From: Lophius americanus
Taxonomy: Eukaryota; Chordata; Actinopteri; Lophiiformes; Lophiidae
Length of the DNA: 64,000 nucleotides
Direction of reading: 5' to 3'
Assembly (NCBI GenBank): GCA_037951165.1
Contig: JBBDHG010000151.1
Coordinates: 620,001-684,000, forward strand
Below, one piece after another: positions 45,827 through 58,180 of the stretch. The number at the start of each line of letters is the position of its first letter. Position 1 is the stretch's first letter. A program made the position numbers and the translations under genes. Under the pieces are notes generated by a model. That model had not been told where the DNA came from and did not search any database. It was given only the letters and a program-made list of their open reading frames with translations.

Positions 45827-46374
45827 GAGTACAAGTTAACGAGTTGTTCATCTTTTCAAGGGGATGAGTGGTTTAAGTAATGAAGCTTTAACAGGTATGT
45901 CCACACGAGTATTAATGTCCAAGTAAAAGTCACTGTGGGAGCGTAGACAACCTCAAAACAACAATCTAAGCCTGACGCAGTCCGCCGGTGTATTTAGCGC
46001 ACACTCATACATATAATCGCTTACAAATGCCCAAAATGATACAAAACGAAATAGTGGTGTAAGCTGCGCCAAAAACCAACCGTGCCAAACGAACGACTGG
46101 CAGAGCTGTTCCATTCTTGACTTGATTTTGAGATTTGTGGTTCGGACCGTGTTTATGATTGATGGCTGACGTGAATGTTCAGATGAAGAAGAAAACGACT
46201 CCATCACATAAGTTTATACTCGTGGCTGCACCCATGATAAGAACTAAAAATCTTTTCTCCTATAATTCCACTTCTGACTCTTAACTGCACTCCTGTTGGT
46301 GTATCGATGTCAACAGGGAAGAAAAATGCAGACGTTGATCTACACATAGTTTGGAATAGAACTATAGATTTAGG
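45827..46374. other. Unique sequence, no gene seen
   Basis: No recognisable gene or repeat. Confidence 0.35.
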
Positions 46375-46525
46375 GCGGGGGTCTCAAGCCAGCATACTTT
46401 TAGTGCTGGTCCCAAAACTGGATAAATAGGTTGGGGAGTCGACTTAAAAATCTATGCAAAAAACAATATGCAGAACCAGATGACCCACTGTGGCGACCCC
46501 AAAAGAGAAGAATTAAAAGAAGTTT
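46375..46525 (+). mobile_element. SINE body/tail with RTE 3' end
   Basis: Reads 'gtgctggtcccaaaactgga', 'ggttggggagtcga', then 'gatgacccactgtggcgacc' and 'ccaaaagagaaga'. This is the RTE-type tail shared by a common fish SINE, and a minus-strand relative with tRNA head lies at 2000-2225. No tRNA-like head is visible here, so it is 5'-truncated. The tail also matches the 3' end of the RTE-type LINE at 37265-38135, the kind of element that would have mobilised it. Confidence 0.7.
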
Positions 46526-48573
46526 TGTTGTAAAAAAAAGAAATCTGTAATCGACAACTGCAGCGAGGTCTTCATCACAGCGCTGTTGTCAAATCTCTGC
46601 AAAAAAATTAAAGTAAAGGGGTTATTGTTATTAGCATATTTAAGGTAAATAATCCAAGCCGGCTTAGAAAACGATCAAGATTAAACGTGAATTTAACAGT
46701 AAGCACTAAAGTACTTCCTTGTGCTAGCTCTCACACTCTTCACCACCACGAGCCCGCGAGCTGTGAAAACTGTGAGCAACTCACTAATCAGGCAGTCAGC
46801 ACATGTGCAAATGCAGATAAATGAGCATCAGTGGGTGTACGTTATTTCCACCGCTCCCTCTCAGCTGATCGCCACCTTGCATCCATCCCACAGCACCCGC
46901 CAGGAGTATCTCCAATTGTATGTTTGTGTGTGGGTGCGTGTGTGTGTGTGGTGACAGAAGCCCCACACTCTGTTTATCCCATAATCCATCCTCTAAGGGC
47001 AAGTGTGCTAAACACAGATTGCATTCCCCATGTGATCTGCAAGGGCATCGTCGTCGGCATAGGTGCAGGCGCGTATGCAAAGAGAGGCGTCACCTGGCCT
47101 TGGGGTACGTCCAAAAACAAATACATCTACTGTACGTTCACTCCTAAAAACACACTATAATATATTTGGTATTAGTGTGAAGGAAAAAAAAGTAATTTAA
47201 AAAGCAGAGATAAAGAGAGAGAGAGAGAGAGAGAGCCGGGTGAGGCCTTCAGGAGGATCTGATAATTTAATTCAGCCAATCAATGCTCATCAGCCCACTG
47301 GGCAGGGGGTATGTAGTGGAAGCTATTTGAAAACATGTGCCACTGACAGGAATCAAACACACATACACACACACACAAACTTCCATGCAACAACTAATTG
47401 CATGGCTCATGATTGCAAACACGCGCGTACCTCACCTCAAAGAACCAGAATAATGAGGGATTTATATGCGACTTCCTCTTGACGGAAAGTTCCGCTCAAA
47501 GTGATACGGCGGCAAAACCCCCAGCAAAAAAACACAAGAAGATTAAAGAAGCCGCGGCGTCACTCTCCTTTTGCCTCACTCTCAGCTGCCAGTTAAGGAT
47601 TATTTCATTTTTGACACTCCCTCCCACTTCCCATTTTAATATCCGTCCATGTTGGAGCGGGTAGATCAGCGCAAATGATGAACAGTCCCCCCATAAATGT
47701 ATGATCTCACTGGACTGAATCACCGGAGCGGCGCTAGGCTGTGTACGCATGTGGCACGTATGACATCCTCTGAGATTAATGAAGGGAATTCACGGCCCCG
47801 CCGCTCGCGGCATTAGAAGTACTCGAGCACTCGCTCATTAGAGCATCTATATCTGGTTCTGCGGCCGAAGCACAAATGAGCTGAGGGTGACAGGAAGTCT
47901 CTTGGCTACCTCCCTTCATACATTTGACTACATCTTTGCTCTCTCACTCTGTCCGTCTTCACCGCACCGCATTGTCCCGTCCACGTCTCTATATGGGGCT
48001 CCTTTGTTTATTTCTCTCGCTGCTTCGTCGTCCTTGATGCACTAACCGCTGCCTTACAACGCATGCACCTCAAGAGCCTCTTTGTGTTCTTTGTCAGCAG
48101 CCTTTCATCCCCACCATCTTCACCTGCGGGCATCCGTAATCCCACAATGACTCAAACACTTTACAGACCCGAGTGCTCCTAATTAGGCTAAATACAATAG
48201 TGAGAGAACACAAAGGGAATGCTTGTGCAACTCCCTTCCATAAGGATGTTTTATGAGCACTTGGAATGTCACCGCCAATTTACCCCCAGGGCCTGTCTCT
48301 TCCGCAAAAAAGAGTCCCTTTTCAGCCGAGGTCCACAGCGCTCAACAGTGAGCCATGCATCATTCCACAGCGGGAGAGGACTGCAGAGTGCTTCATGTGC
48401 CAGCAGGAGAATGCTGTCCATCATATCACATCTTTGAGTTTGTATTATTTAGGTTTCTGCGTCTTATGCAGACCTTGGAAGGCAGAGCCTGGAAGTTTTT
48501 CTAATTAGAGCTGTCAATCAATGCCTTCTCACCTGCATCCTTGTGGATAGATTTAAAAACAATTTTAAGACTG
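46526..48573. other. Unique sequence with (GA)n, no gene seen
   Basis: A (GA)n tract lies at 47214-47235 and a short GT tract near 46925-46950. 47755-47870 is CpG-rich for its surroundings and repeat-free. Frames at 46831-47160 plus and others are not recognisable. Confidence 0.4.
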
Positions 48574-48908
48574 CAGCATCACTGCAACACTATAACCGCT
48601 GGCAGGTGAAGTCAGTCCTCGAACCTGTTGTATTTAATACATAATGCATATATAATCTGAGCAACATTGTCAATGATTGGGTATGAGGCTCTCCATAACA
48701 ACTCTTCGGAAATCGTAAATTACTGGTTAATGGTTAGTACCTACCAAAGTGTTCTACAGAAGAACAGCCTGTGCACTGGCTATAGGTTTATGAGCGTCCA
48801 GAGATATATAAGAGTGTTAGAACACGGAGTACATCTACGTGATGTTATAGTGGAAAAAGGGGACCTACACAAGAGTAAAACAAGGGCTATGGTTTCATTG
48901 TTATGATT
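48574..48908 (+). mobile_element. Internally deleted Tc1/mariner element
   Basis: A plus-strand copy with a diverged 5' end ('cactataaccgctggcaggt') and 3' end ('cattgttatgatta'). Internal landmarks are 'atggttagtacctaccaaag', 'gtgttagaacacgga' and 'gggacctacacaagagta'. The middle of the gene is lost. It stands back to back with a minus-strand copy beginning at 48941. Confidence 0.7.
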
Positions 48909-48940
48909 AAACAGCGTATTCTTAATGCACATTGTCATTG

Positions 48941-49795
48941 TCATGGACTCTACAAGACATCCTGAGGTTGGTTGTGATATCTGGTACCAAGACGTTAGCA
49001 GCAGCTCTTATAGGGGTTCAGTCTGTCTGACTCTGGCCTGATTTTAACACATCCTGGTCCTTGTGGACTAATCCAGTGTGTTGGAGGGGAACACCGACCA
49101 ATTCAGAATTTGACCAATGGTATGACAGATTGAACATAAACTTGGTTGGTGAATAGACCCAGACGGTCGCCAGTGTAAAGTGAAACAATAATAAAGATGT
49201 AATGAAAGTGGTAACGCCACCTCTCAACTTCACTCTGTGACATCTGGTAATTGGTCCACAATCAATTTTTCCTCTTTCTACTCTGAACAGATGATCGCCG
49301 GCATAGAAGAGACTTGCTTCTAAAGCCGTACCGTTGACCCGCCTCCTAATCAACATCACATCGCTTGACGTGAATGAGCGGTGGAAGGCAAACTTGTAGC
49401 ACTGCCAGTTTTCCAATCAGAACACGGCGAGAATTTATGCCGCCATAATCGCTTAATCTGGCAGGTGAATCTTGAAAGATCAAGATGGAAGACTGTGACA
49501 TTGTGCCCTCAAAGATAAGATCAGTTAAAGTTTGTTAATACACGAGGAATGTGTTGATACCAAGAGCGCTAATAACAAGAGAAAAACAACATTTTACTTT
49601 TGTCACAACACTTGACTCACAAGTCCATAAATTGGACCAATGGTATGACAGATGCTCGATTGGATTGAGATCCGAGAGTCAACCCATTGTTCCTCAAACC
49701 ATCCCTGAACCCTTTTTTTTTTTTTTTGCATTGTGGCACTGCGCCTCGTACTGCTGAAAGAAGCCACTGTCATTAGGGAGCACTTTCTCGGTGAA
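48941..49795 (-). mobile_element. Tc1/mariner C-terminal fragment, split
   Basis: Minus-strand 3' half of the main Tc1 family in two pieces. 48941-49020 has 'ctggtaccaagacgttagca', and 49648-49795 has 'gatgctcgattggattgaga', 'ttcctcaaaccatccctga' and 'ctgctgaaagaagccactgt'. In the second piece the codons for the last catalytic acid are present (antisense of 'ctcaatccaatcgagc'). About 630 bp of unrelated sequence separates the pieces, carrying near its left and right ends a 19-bp direct repeat. No frame is intact. Confidence 0.7.
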
Positions 49796-50584
49796 ACCCT
49801 CAGCTGAATAATCCCTGCTGCTCATGTTTTATTTTGTGCTCATTCTATTATCCTCCGTTGCTCTCAGCCTATTCATTCAGAGGACAAGACAAACTTTAAA
49901 GAGGCTCCTTTTTCTCTCCCCGACAGCCATCTTAGGGATGAGGCTGTAAACTGGAGACAAGGAACAAGGAACTTCAAAGTCAAGATGTCCCCAAAATGCA
50001 CTGAACTTAAGTCCTGCTCTTGACTAGGATCTTTCGAAACTAAATGTTTAAGTAATCTTTCTTTGACTAGTTAAGTTTTTCCATGGACGGGTAGTCTCGG
50101 ATCAAAGCATTAGCCTGTGGTTAGATGTTGACGAGAGCGTGGATGCTCCATAAAATGTTCTGTTTCTGCCTGTGACTTTCACAGATGCTTAATTGATGAT
50201 GACTCTAACTTAGTCTGATAATTCCATGACATAGTTATTCGGCACGTGTAATTACCTCACGACAGCAAGCGCCGCCTCAGCGATCAAATTAGGCTGATGC
50301 AGCTGCATGGCGGCTCAAACTGCACCTGGTTCTTATCCAAACTATGTCAGCCTCTTGTGAGACTCTTTCACGTAAATGACTGAGATAAAGACAGTGCTGT
50401 GGAAAAAGTAGTTGGCCCCCTGCTGATTTCTTCTGTTCTGCGCGGGTCCCGAAATAAGTTGTACATCTTCATAAAAAATTTTTTTTTGCATAAAACAGGA
50501 GCAACACAATAAACACAAAATACAAGGTGTTAATGATAACTGTATTCACTGAATGTAAAAAAAATTGCTAACATTTACCCAACA
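49796..50584. other. Unique sequence, no gene seen
   Basis: No recognisable gene or repeat. Confidence 0.35.
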
Positions 50585-50700
50585 TGTGCCGTTGACAGCA
50601 AGGTCATATCCCCGAAAGTAAGGGTATGTCCACAAAAAGTCCACAATCCCCTGCGTCATACAAGCAATCTCCTTATTGAACTCCTCAAACTAAATGTGAA
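50585..50700 (+). repeat. Dispersed repeat C, copy 2
   Basis: Contains 'gacagcaaggtcatatcccc', then 'aaaaagtccacaatcccctg', then 'tacaagcaat', matching 43640-43735 in order and strand. Confidence 0.5.
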
Positions 50701-52202
50701 TTAATGTCCGAAACATTTATCATAAAAAAAAGCGGCAGTGGCGATGACGTGGTGGCGGTGATGACGAGTCCATACTATCAACAACTTTTCGGGATTCCGA
50801 TAACTAGTTTCACCTGGACTTGACTCATTCGGCAAATAGAGGTAACATTTGTTGGAACCAAAAGTGAACCTTCTCAAAAGAGGCAGACCTTCCAAAATTC
50901 TTCTATGCTTTGAGATACGACACCATTGAGTATCAGGTAAACAGTGAAGTAGAAGATATCCAGACATTTCAGACTTTCGATACCTTTTTCTCGACGATGC
51001 AGTCTTTCTGCTGGCCTTTACAATGGGGGCATGTTGGTGTCTACTGAGTGGAGATAGCAGTGGCTGCTGCCAAAGCTAGAACGCTGGAAGGGAATATCAA
51101 CCCAGTACCACCTCCATGTAGGAGGTTATACGCCAACCTTATCATACTTCTATTTCTATTATCGAGCAGAGAATGCAAGCAAGCTGGCAGCAGCTCCCAT
51201 TCCTGTTTATTTGCTTTTATGGATTATTTTTTTCTCGTCTTTTTTTCCCCCTAATGGAGGCCGGCAGTGTGCCTTCTGCCAAATTTTGGCGGTAGAAAGA
51301 AAAGAGCAAGAAAATACAGCGCATGTGTTTGTGCAGGTGTGGGAGGCCTTGTGGGAAAGCAAAACAATGTGTGTGTGTGTGTGTGAAGGGAGAATGTTGT
51401 GCATGTTCACAGCCTGTTATTTGCTGCTGTCAAATGAGCACACGGTCGGGAAAACAGGAGAATTCTGGAGGACGTGGCATCGCAGCCAGACGGGCAAATC
51501 AAAACTACATACTTGAGTCGTATTGAATTATCGTGTCGTGTCTTCCTGGCCCAGTGTTTTACAGAGCAACCTGGCATTGCTGAAATGATGCCAAATGGTC
51601 CAAAATCAATTTAGTGCTTTTGGTTTGGTTTTTATTTGCTGAGCCAAACATGAACCGGTTTGGCCGGCCTTCAATATGGCGGACACGAAGATTATACTTA
51701 CAGAAAAAAGGGAACACAAGTGGAAGGAGCTATTTTAGATCTCCAGCTCTTCCGGCTATCGTTATCATGACCCTTTCAAAACTGACGCACATCCCCATGA
51801 CCAGACTGGATCGTCTGTTCAGGAACAGGTTGCTCTAACTTAGTCATTCTTCAGCGTATGCTGAACAGGGCCCATTTTTTGTAGAGCGTTGTGAGATGTA
51901 TTTCAAATACATCATTTAATGTGATCCGATGGTAAAATAATGTCGCTCACAGTTCTGTAGGGACTTGTTTTAAGACGATGCATTCACTCACCCATATCAG
52001 CCTTGTAAACCATAAATATACATTTATTCAGATTAAGTAGGTAGGATCTAATCACAGTTTCCATTTTCTTTATGTCGAGAAAAAAAGAGAGAAAGAAAAT
52101 CGAAGAAAATATACATACTGTGTAGCCATGAAATAAAAAAAAACACCTGCATAGTAGAGTGCAGGTCCCCTTTTAGCAGAAAAAAAGAAGTTATGGAATG
52201 CG
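50701..52202. other. Unique sequence, no gene seen
   Basis: A short (GT)8 lies at 51369-51384. Frames at 50701-50967 minus and 51211-51516 plus resemble nothing known. Confidence 0.4.
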
Positions 52203-52604
52203 CTGCATGTTCTGACACCTTTCTATCAGAACCAGCATGAAGATTTTCAGCAGTTTGTGCTGCGGCAGCTCCTCCGTGGGATCAGCCTTTTCTCCCAAAA
52301 CACATCGGTGAACTATGGGTGCCCATGACCCTGTTGCCAGTTTGGCAGTTGCACGCCATTAGACTGCTTTGAACAGCCAACAAGACCTGCAGTGTTGGAG
52401 TTTATCTTACCCAGTTGACAAGGCATCACAATTTGGACCTTGTCAGAGTCACTACTTACACTTCGCCATTTTTCTTGCTTATTCCAACACAAATATACAT
52501 TTATTGCACAATGTCTCCTGTCGACTGTCAGGTAGACTTGCAACAAGATTATTAATAAGGTTCATTAACCACTAAGGTCAGTGGTTAATATGCTATATTG
52601 ATCA
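52203..52604 (-). mobile_element. Tc1/mariner 5' half
   Basis: Minus-strand 5' part of the main family, about 400 bp. The outer repeat is diverged ('gtcagtggttaatatgctat' at 52579-52598). Inside come 'aacaagacctgcagtgttgg', 'tcacaatttggaccttgtca', 'gggtgcccatgaccctgttg' and 'gttctgacacctttctatca'. These cover the N-terminal DNA-binding region of the transposase up to the start of the catalytic domain. The 3' half is missing. Confidence 0.75.
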
Positions 52605-53509
52605 GTTTACAAACACCAACATGTATAAATGTGTGTCTACGTTCAGTACAGTGATGGTGAGAGTTATCGTGTTTATTGTCAAATAAAATCAGTTTGGAGT
52701 GAACTGTAATTGCCGTGACTGTCAAAACTTTCCACTCAAAACCAAGAAATAAAGAACACACATTAGGCACATGAGCATAAAGAGGCTTTGGATATGCAGT
52801 CACTAGCTGTCTTTGTCTAGATGTGTTTAATTATGAGACTGTGGTTCGGTGTAAGCCGGAGAGTGAATGATGGGAACGAGATGACAGCAGCCTCCATTTA
52901 CTTTTTTAAACTTGAAATTTCTCATTTCAACATAAACTTGCTCCCTCATGATGCACTCCCTTATTGCTCTTCATTGTTTTTGTCTTTTAAATCGTTTATT
53001 GAATACCTCAAAAACTTTTGTCAGGGTGTAATTATTCCCGACTTCCGTTTGGTACAATTTACAGAAAAATCTGCTTTAAAAAGGTAAAATAACCGCGTAG
53101 CCATGCGTAAATGTGATTGTTTCATTTTCACACTGATTTTTGAACAATAGAACACAGGTAAACAAAAAGTGTAGACTTCATCATACAAACAGCGCAGACC
53201 AAGTGTGAACTAACTGCTCCCAGCAGAGAACAAGAATTGAAAGAATAGTGCAGTACAAAACCCTCCTTAAACCACAAACTGAATACTACGGGCAAATCCA
53301 ACCAGTTAAAAGAATGAAAGGAAGATAAAACACTCTTGATTATGTTATGTTATGCCCTCAATTTTCCACAATGGTTGGTAAAACTGAACTTTGGCCTCAC
53401 ACAATACAGTTTTACAATCCTGTCCAGTTTCCATCACACACTTCAGGAGCAACTTGGCATGAAACTTGAATCTCAAGCTACTATCTGGGTAAAATATGAT
53501 AAATATAAG
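52605..53509. other. Unique AT-rich sequence, no gene seen
   Basis: No recognisable gene or repeat. Confidence 0.35.
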
Positions 53510-53650
53510 ATAGTGTTCCTCAAGGTAATTCATATGCACCAAATTTGGACAAGACCGGATCAACGGTTGAGAAACTATGGCCCGAAAATCTTTGGAGATA
53601 AGGTTCCCTCCTATTGTCAGAAATATACAACTAAATCAAAAGAATCCAAA
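53510..53650 (+). repeat. Dispersed repeat A, copy 4
   Basis: Reads 'catatgcaccaaatttggac', 'caacggttgagaaactatgg' and 'ttccctcctattgtcag', the left half of the family only. It extends the family upstream of the segment seen in the copy at 24211. Confidence 0.55.
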
Positions 53651-55984
53651 ACAAGGCACAGTTTTAATGATAAAAAAACCCATGACATTTACTCATCACT
53701 TTTTAGCAAATGTCAAAAAAACCTATTAATTAAATTCTGCATCATAAAGCTAGGTTGAATGCAACAACTAAAGTTATGTTATTATGACTGAACACAATTA
53801 TCTTAAATACACTAAACACAGTTTAGTGTAATTCCAAAACATTTAACAATGGTATTAATTCATCTAAAATCCTTTGTTTAAACACCTTTTTGCTGAAAAA
53901 ATTAGAATGGAAGCATTATTAGATTGCTTTATTCACAGTTCAGGAGCGCCATGTGGATTTAGCAGCAACCTGAAACGAAATCAGATGTGTCTGATTGAGC
54001 TCTACTGGCCTCACTAGAATCCAGTCAACTGCGGATCTAATTTCCCCTTTTCGTGTGGTCTTGGTTTGCTTGCTAAGTCCCCTTTGCTTGTTCAAACCTG
54101 ACTACACGGTAAGTTGAAGAAACTTTCCGGTGCCAAGAACTCGGCTCCCTCTCTGCTAAACTTGATTTGCATTGGAGAACCCATTTGCCCTTGTAAGTGT
54201 GATGCATGAGTTTAATCATAAATGTCTCCTTGATTAAATCTAACATAACTCTCTCTGATTTGTTTACTTGCTTGGACAGGAGGTAAGATATATCTTGAAT
54301 GCTACTTAAATTCACAAACGATAGGGCTTTTTGCGTATGGACAATTGAGAACTATTTTGGAATAAGTTTGCGCTGCAGCTACTCGAGTGTAATCTTCACC
54401 AAATTCAATAAAAAGCAGGACAGAGTCAGGGTCTGGTCTCCCATGCAGAGGGAAAGTGCTGATACCAGGGAGGCTTTTCTTGTAAGGTCACTTGCAACCA
54501 GACCAAAAAAAAAAAAAAATCGATCCTTGAAAACAAATCTCTGCAAGAAAGACTATCATCATGTTTCACATGCATGATTTGCTTGAGACGCACCCATTAC
54601 TCTGCAAATGCATCGAAAAATCAGAAATCTTGATCAAACACCAACTAAAACAAAGGGATGGAAAACACAGATGGAGCACTAAGCTCCCGCAGTTGTTGAT
54701 GAAGAGGAAAAAAAGAGGAGAAAAAAAAGAAAAGAAAATGTGTCTGGCTTCTTTACCAGCCAGACGGATCGAATCGGAGTGTTTGCTTGCTCAGGGCTCT
54801 GCGGTGCCATCAGATAGCGTTTGATAAGAGTGTGACAAGCCGAGGCAGCGAAGGTCAGGACACAATGGCAATGAGGGCAACAACAGCCTGAGTCACTGTG
54901 ATGAGGAGGGAGACGGTCGGGGGTCAGGGTCAACGATGATGTCTTCAAAAAAGGCAAAAGATGTAACTTTTTCTTAATGTTGTACGGTTTCGGAGAAATT
55001 GCACAAGCACTCAAGGAGTGGAAACCTTGCAATACGAAATATTATAAATATAATGGCCATCACAACGGACACCCGTTAAAGTAGACCTTTCCTTACATTT
55101 AGAGGGTATGCTACTCGTCTTATATCTCTGTCTTCACTTCATCTTGAAGCCACACGTTGGGACAAGGTCAAGGGAGTTGCACCGTTAAGCAATTCCAAAC
55201 ATAGGCCACGCCTCTGCCAATACGATCTCGGCAAGCCCTCCCTATTACGAACACATTTTCATGCGCCGCTGCTCGCCTCAAATGAGCCACAGAGGAAGCA
55301 AGGTGAGGAAACATTAGCGGCACTTGGATGGACTGGATGCACAAAAAAATTAAATTGATTTATGGCCTGTGTCGATTGATGTCCCAGGCAAACAGCGGTG
55401 TGTAAGCAAAAGCCCTTCTAGCATCTCCATCTACAGTTTGGTTACATCGGGAGACAGGGTGAGACTATTAAGCCGTACTCCTTCAGCATCAATCAAGGAG
55501 AAACCTTCGAGATAGTGTCAGTCAAGCATCCACTCTTGAATTTCAATTCTCAGCCCACCTCTACCCATATCCTATCCCCGAAGTTCCAAAGGAGCTAAAA
55601 ACAATTAAGTTTGGATTAAGACGCACACAAGAGGAAGATTGGAAGGGAAAAACAGAAAGTACGTAAACGCTGCTCGTCTTCAGGGCTGTGGGGACACAAC
55701 TTTACTTAAAGGTTGGAGGGATGGGAAAGAGATACTTTAAGATAAAACCATTCTTGTGCCAAAGACTGCTCCAAAGTAACAAAACAGTAACAAAACCATA
55801 GAATAAGTGAGCAAATACAAAAGAGTATTGAATATAATTGATATACAAGTAAATTCTTGATACTCTCCAGCTAATCCTGGGGGATCCCGAGTGTCTGACT
55901 TTCTGCTGAGCATATGGACACAACTCTCACTTTGGTTATATAGAGACCGGCTGACATGTAGTAATGGTCTCAGTATCCCGTACT
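53651..55984. other. Unique sequence, no gene seen
   Basis: Holds an A14 run near 54506-54520 and a purine-only tract at about 54702-54739. A minus frame of 117 codons (54679-55032) is driven by that tract. No protein is recognised. Confidence 0.4.
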
Positions 55985-57000
55985 CCCCCCACAGGACTCC
56001 CCGACACGCTCACACGGGAAACGGTCATGAGTTGGTCCACCGCTGCACAACCAGGACCTAATCCGTACTCTTCTTCCTGAAACCGAGGTTCAACAATCTG
56101 ATGGCGTCCCCTTTCCAGAACCCTGGAGTAAACTTTCCCAGGAAGGCTGATTAATGTGATCCCCCTATAATTGCAGCACATCCTCTGGTCCCCCTTTTTA
56201 AAAAGTGGGACCACCACCACCGGTCTGCTGCGACACAGCCACTGTCCCTTTCTCCCACGTGACATTTAATTGGTGTGCCAACCATAATAAAACCAACACT
56301 GTCCAAAGCCGTTAGAAACTCAGGGCAGCGCCTACCTCAGTGACCTCTGCCAGGAGATGGATGGGCCTACCCCCGAGTCTTCCTAAATCTGCCTCCACCA
56401 AAGAGGGTGTGTCATCCGGGTTAAGAAGTTCCATCAAGTGTTCTTCCCACCGTCCAAAGATATCTTCAGTAAAGGTCAGCAGTTCTCCTGTCCCTGTCCT
56501 GTTGTACACAGTCAGAGCCAAGCCCTGCCTACCCTTCCTGAGTCGTTGGACGATTTGTCAGAACTTCTTTGTGGCTGAACAAAAGTCATTCTCCATTGCT
56601 TCCCCAAACTCCTCCCACACCCGGGTTTTTGCTTCCACTACTTCCAAAGCTGCGGTCCTTCTGGTTTCTCGGTAGCTTTCTGCTGCGCCAATAGACCTCT
56701 GGGCTAAACAAATTCGAAAGGCCTCCTACTTCAGCTTCACATCTTCCTTCACTGATGGACACCAGCTAGTTCTCAAGTCGATTCCACGACTGACACCAAT
56801 AACCCTCTGGCCACAGCTGCTAGTAACTGCCTTCACAATGGAGGACTTGAACATGGCCCACTCGGATTCCGTGTCTCCGTCGTCCCTCGGAATACGTTAG
56901 AAGTTCCTCTGGAGGTGTGAGTTGAAGACCTGATGGATGGGGCGTTCCACTAGACAATCCCATTTCCCCTGAACACTTGTTTGGGTTTACCAGGTCTTTC
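55985..57000 (-). mobile_element. Degenerate LINE ORF2, reverse-transcriptase region
   Basis: About 1 kb of minus-strand LINE coding sequence running from high to low coordinates. Blocks are KTRVWEEFGEAMEN, then FGRWEEHLMELLNPDDTPS (linker before the reverse transcriptase), then PLFKKGDQRMCCNYRGITL and SLPGKVYSRVLER (early reverse-transcriptase motifs), ending near VDQLMTVSRV. The catalytic YADD region and everything after it are missing, as are the upstream endonuclease and the 5' end. A deletion and frameshifts near 56265-56310 remove the usual 'GKAPG'-type segment. The family is a teleost LINE, Rex1-like by memory; the exact clade is uncertain. Confidence 0.8.
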
Positions 57001-57149
57001 CTGGAGCCTCCAGGAAGAAATTGGATCTTTCTGAATCAACTCATAAAAAAAAACAAAAAGGATATTGCTCAGGATATTAGTACTGTTAAGTAATGTTGCA
57101 CATCATCGTTGTATTACTGTTGTGTTGGTATTGAGGCCCAATGTTTCGG
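57001..57149. other. Spacer between two LINE fragments
   Basis: AT-rich, no recognised sequence. Confidence 0.3.
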
Positions 57150-57440
57150 CTGTCCTTCCCATAGAAGGGGGAGGAGTTAAACAATGCCATGGCCGTTTGG
57201 TAGAGTAGACATCTTGTGGCGTCCTGTGACGGGCCTCGTTGGTCTCAGTGCCCTGGTAGGACCACTATAGCAACCAGTCCACTTCCTATCCCAGGACAGA
57301 ACCGGCTTTACTGATGAGCTTATTGCAGCTGTTAGCGTCTGCAGCCTCTAGCCTGCTCCCTCAGAACGCTACAGCGTATAAGATGATGAAGGCCACCACT
57401 GAATTATTGAAAATCTACGCTATGGTTCAGCAGACATTGA
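57150..57440 (-). mobile_element. LINE ORF2 C-terminal fragment, another family
   Basis: On the minus strand this reads VVAFIILYAVAF, GSRLEAADANSCNKLISKAG and SVLG, with stops between. It matches the C-terminal domain following the reverse transcriptase in L2-like fish LINEs. It is a different family from the neighbour at 55985-57000, which carries reverse-transcriptase motifs of another type. No catalytic domain is present. Confidence 0.65.
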
Positions 57441-58124
57441 AAACAAGTTGGAGGTCAATCAGGCGTTTAGAATTGAATTTAATGCACGGTTAATTATTCT
57501 TTCTGTGTTAATTTGATGTTTAGTTGCAACAATTTGTCTATAGAAGTTTACAGTGGCGGTGATGTATAAATAAGTCAGGTTTAGATTGTAGGTCTAAGTG
57601 TTTTTCAGCATGTCTGCCTGTCACCGAGCGCACCTAGAGAGCGACTTTAATAAGTTGGATACAAGTTCTGCCTGCCTGTCGTAAATCCGCCTTTACCATA
57701 ATTAAATCTGATCTTTTTGTCAAGCATTTTCAATCTTTTCCACCACATTAATTACATATTTGTGAAAGCTACACACATCCTTGAGCGCATTGTTTCACTT
57801 GATCACGTTCAACACACAGTTACGGGCCCATAAATAACCCAAATTGTGTCTTGTGCCATTTGTTCATCAGAGGAGAGAAAAATCCTTTTCATCTTGCAAA
57901 ATTTGTCGGTATATCAAAGTGTCATTTGTTAGAGGAGGCTGTGCATGCATTACCTCTGCATTTAATTTCTTCTGTAAACTACAAAGTAACATACTAGTAA
58001 GTGTGATGCGTTCCTGAGAGTGAATCACAAAAGGAAGGCAAGGATTTACTTTATTCTCTAGCCAACAAGCGTTTTCATCCAAGAGTTTGCAGTTGTGCAT
58101 ATTTGTTCTGTAAATAAACTAAGA
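57441..58124. other. Unique AT-rich sequence, no gene seen
   Basis: A 77-codon minus frame (57867-58100) is not recognised. No repeat is seen. Confidence 0.35.
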
Positions 58125-58180
58125 CTATGCTGTCGTCCCTGACAGCGAGGGCATTTCCCTCAAAAAGTCCTCAACTAGCA
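58125..58180 (+). repeat. Dispersed repeat C, copy 3
   Basis: Reads 'cctgacagcgagggcatttc' and 'cctcaaaaagtcctcaact'. The left part of the family only. Confidence 0.5.
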
